From assembly GCA_005777205.1 (NCBI GenBank), contig SXNB01000251.1, forward strand, positions 1-6,315: a DNA stretch of 6,315 nucleotides, given 5' to 3'. Origin of the DNA: Burkholderiales bacterium (GTDB taxonomy: Bacteria > Pseudomonadota > Gammaproteobacteria > Burkholderiales > SG8-39). The notes below the pieces were generated by a model. The model was not told the DNA's origin. It did no database searches and saw nothing but the letters and a program-made list of their open reading frames with translations. This document shows, in pieces, positions 5,278 to 6,315 of this stretch. Position numbers and translations under genes: made by a program. Position 1 is the stretch's first letter; each line of letters opens with the position of its first letter.

Positions 5278-5820
5278 ATGAGCCTGCCCCCGCCGGCGCC
5301 GCGCCGGCACCTGCACATCCGCAGCATAGAATGCCGCGGCTACGAGCGCGACGACGGCCTGTTTGACATCGAGGCGCGCATCATCGACCGCAAGACCTTC
5401 GACGTGGATGAGCCCTACCGCGGCCGCCGCCCGGCGGGCGCCCATGTGCACGACATGGAACTACGCCTGACGCTGGACCGGTCGATGACGGTACGCGACA
5501 TCGAGGTCACCACCCACCACGCGCCCTACGACATTTGCCCAACGGTCGCGCCCGGCTATAAGGGGCTCATCGGCGCGAAGGTGGGTGGCGGCTGGAGGAA
5601 AGCGGTGACCGAGGCAGTGGGCCGCACCAAGGGCTGCACCCACATCACGGAGCTCCTAATGCCGGCAGCGACGGTGGCGTTCCAGACCATGGGCAACTGG
5701 AAGGCTTCGCCGGGAACGGAGGGGCAGAAGCCGTATTTCATCGACGGCTGCCACGCCTGGAACTCCAGAGGCGCAGTAGTGAAGCGCCTGTATCCGCTGC
5801 ACTACAAGGGGCCCACGTGA
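5278..5820 (+). CDS. DUF2889 family protein
   Basis: The 180-residue protein matches the DUF2889 pattern that I know from beta- and alphaproteobacteria; its function is not established. Recognisable blocks are PPPAPRRHLHIRSIECRGYERDDGLFD in parts (4-30), YDICPTVAP (84-92), GRTKGCTHITELL (115-127), AFQTM (134-138) and DGCHAWNSRG (156-165). Cysteines and histidines cluster in these blocks (C19, C87, C120, H122, C158, H159), which could form a metal site or act in redox chemistry; this is inference. No signal peptide or membrane segment is visible, so it is probably cytosolic. ATG 5278 gives the family-typical start; an upstream TTG in frame at 5227 adds text unlike the family. There is no strong ribosome-binding site. 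The gene is joined to the glutaredoxin-like gene by overlapping stop and start, so a shared role is likely. Confidence 0.85.
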   Translation: MSLPPPAPRRHLHIRSIECRGYERDDGLFDIEARIIDRKTFDVDEPYRGRRPAGAHVHDMELRLTLDRSMTVRDIEVTTHHAPYDICPTVAPGYKGLIGAKVGGGWRKAVTEAVGRTKGCTHITELLMPAATVAFQTMGNWKASPGTEGQKPYFIDGCHAWNSRGAVVKRLYPLHYKGPT

Positions 5821-6176
5821 TGGGCAGGCCGATCCTGGACGAGCAGCACATTCATCCGGCGGCGCGCGACAAGGTCGCCACGCTGCACGTGGACATCGTG
5901 AAGGAAGTGCGGGACGCGATCGCCGCCAACGCCATCGTCGTCGTCGGCATGCGCATGAACCCGATGCCGAAGAAGGCGCGCCGGCTGCTGGATGAGGCAA
6001 AGCTGCCCTACCGGTACCTGGAATACGGCAGCTACCTGTCGCAGTGGCGACGCCGCAATGCGCTCAAGATGTGGACCGGCTGGCCGACCTTCCCGATGGT
6101 GTTCGTGAAGGGCGCGCTGGTGGGCGGCGCCAGTGACCTGCGAAAACCGCTCGAGAGCGGTGCACTGAAAACCTAG
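5820..6176 (+). CDS. Glutaredoxin-fold protein without any cysteine
   Basis: The 118-residue protein has the layout of a monothiol glutaredoxin: an N-terminal helix, VVVGMRMNPMPKKARRLL (40-57) as strand, active-site loop and helix, YRYLEYGSYL (64-73), WTGWPTFPMVFVKG (85-98) with the cis-proline strand, then GGASDL (102-107). At the place of CPYC or CGFS it reads NPMP (47-50), and no cysteine occurs anywhere, so thiol-disulfide exchange is impossible. WPTFP-F-G and GG-DL, which hold glutathione in true glutaredoxins, are kept. A binding or iron-sulfur-related scaffold role is possible but unproven. The start is ATG 5820, sharing one base with the DUF2889 stop (TGATG), with AAGGGG 9 bases upstream. 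A GTG at 5817 would add one residue. The 3' end overlaps the opposing gene's stop codon. Confidence 0.85.
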   Translation: MGRPILDEQHIHPAARDKVATLHVDIVKEVRDAIAANAIVVVGMRMNPMPKKARRLLDEAKLPYRYLEYGSYLSQWRRRNALKMWTGWPTFPMVFVKGALVGGASDLRKPLESGALKT

Positions 6177-6315
6177 GTCCTCGCGGACCGGAGGGCGCGC
6201 CAGACCCGCTCTGGCGTTGCGGGCATGTCGAAGTGGCGGATGCCGGCTTCCGACAACGCGTCCACTATGGCGTTCATTACCGAGGTGAGGGCGCCGGCGC
6301 AACCGGCTTCGCCGC
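6173..6315 (-). CDS. Xanthine dehydrogenase-family molybdopterin-binding subunit, C-terminal 46 residues
   Basis: Reading the complement from the window edge gives 46 residues and a TAG at 6175-6173. The text begins GEAGCAGALTSVMNAIVDAL and ends RHFDMPATPERVWRALRSART. This is the standard ending of the large subunit of molybdenum hydroxylases (xanthine dehydrogenase, aldehyde and CO dehydrogenase-like enzymes). The Glu in the opening GE is in the position of the active-site glutamate that follows Gly in these enzymes. The substrate cannot be told from this fragment. The rest of the gene, and any FAD and iron-sulfur partner genes, lie beyond the window. It converges on the glutaredoxin-like gene with no spacer. 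Confidence 0.88.
   Translation of the reverse strand, partial: GEAGCAGALTSVMNAIVDALSEAGIRHFDMPATPERVWRALRSART

Overview
The window looks like a chromosomal segment of a GC-rich proteobacterium, most likely a betaproteobacterium. The topoisomerase IV genes, an ArfB-type release factor, a DUF2889 protein and a molybdenum hydroxylase read best as proteins of that group. The assignment is from recognised protein character only, not from a search.

Layout. Positions 1-2996 hold a topoisomerase IV cluster on the + strand: the 3' end of parE, a 77-codon gene overlapping it by 8 bases, then a complete parC. The small protein ends in QLDLF, a textbook sliding-clamp-binding pentapeptide. ParC opens with a similar TLDLF, encoded by a 12-base direct repeat 45 bases downstream.

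Positions 2997-4399 look like an accessory patch. First comes a dead ribbon-helix-helix antitoxin gene with an intact ribosome-binding site but two in-frame stops. Next is a two-gene toxin-antitoxin module of the HEPN-MNT (HepT/MntA) type. Its antitoxin carries an N-terminal winged-helix domain fused to the nucleotidyltransferase, and two 18-base repeats in tandem at 21-base period cover its promoter and start codon. The wHTH may therefore bind them and autoregulate the module.

Positions 4396-5234 hold a membrane protein that keeps only the tail of a GGDEF domain (catalytic core apparently deleted), then arfB for rescue of stalled ribosomes. From the antitoxin through arfB every start overlaps the previous stop, so a HepT ribonuclease and a ribosome-rescue factor probably share one message.

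Positions 5278-6176 hold a DUF2889 protein coupled to a glutaredoxin-fold protein that has no cysteine at all. Positions 6173-6315 are the 3' end, on the - strand, of a xanthine dehydrogenase-family molybdopterin subunit. Its stop codon overlaps that of the glutaredoxin-like gene in a shared CTAG. No RNA genes, IS elements or CRISPR arrays were seen.
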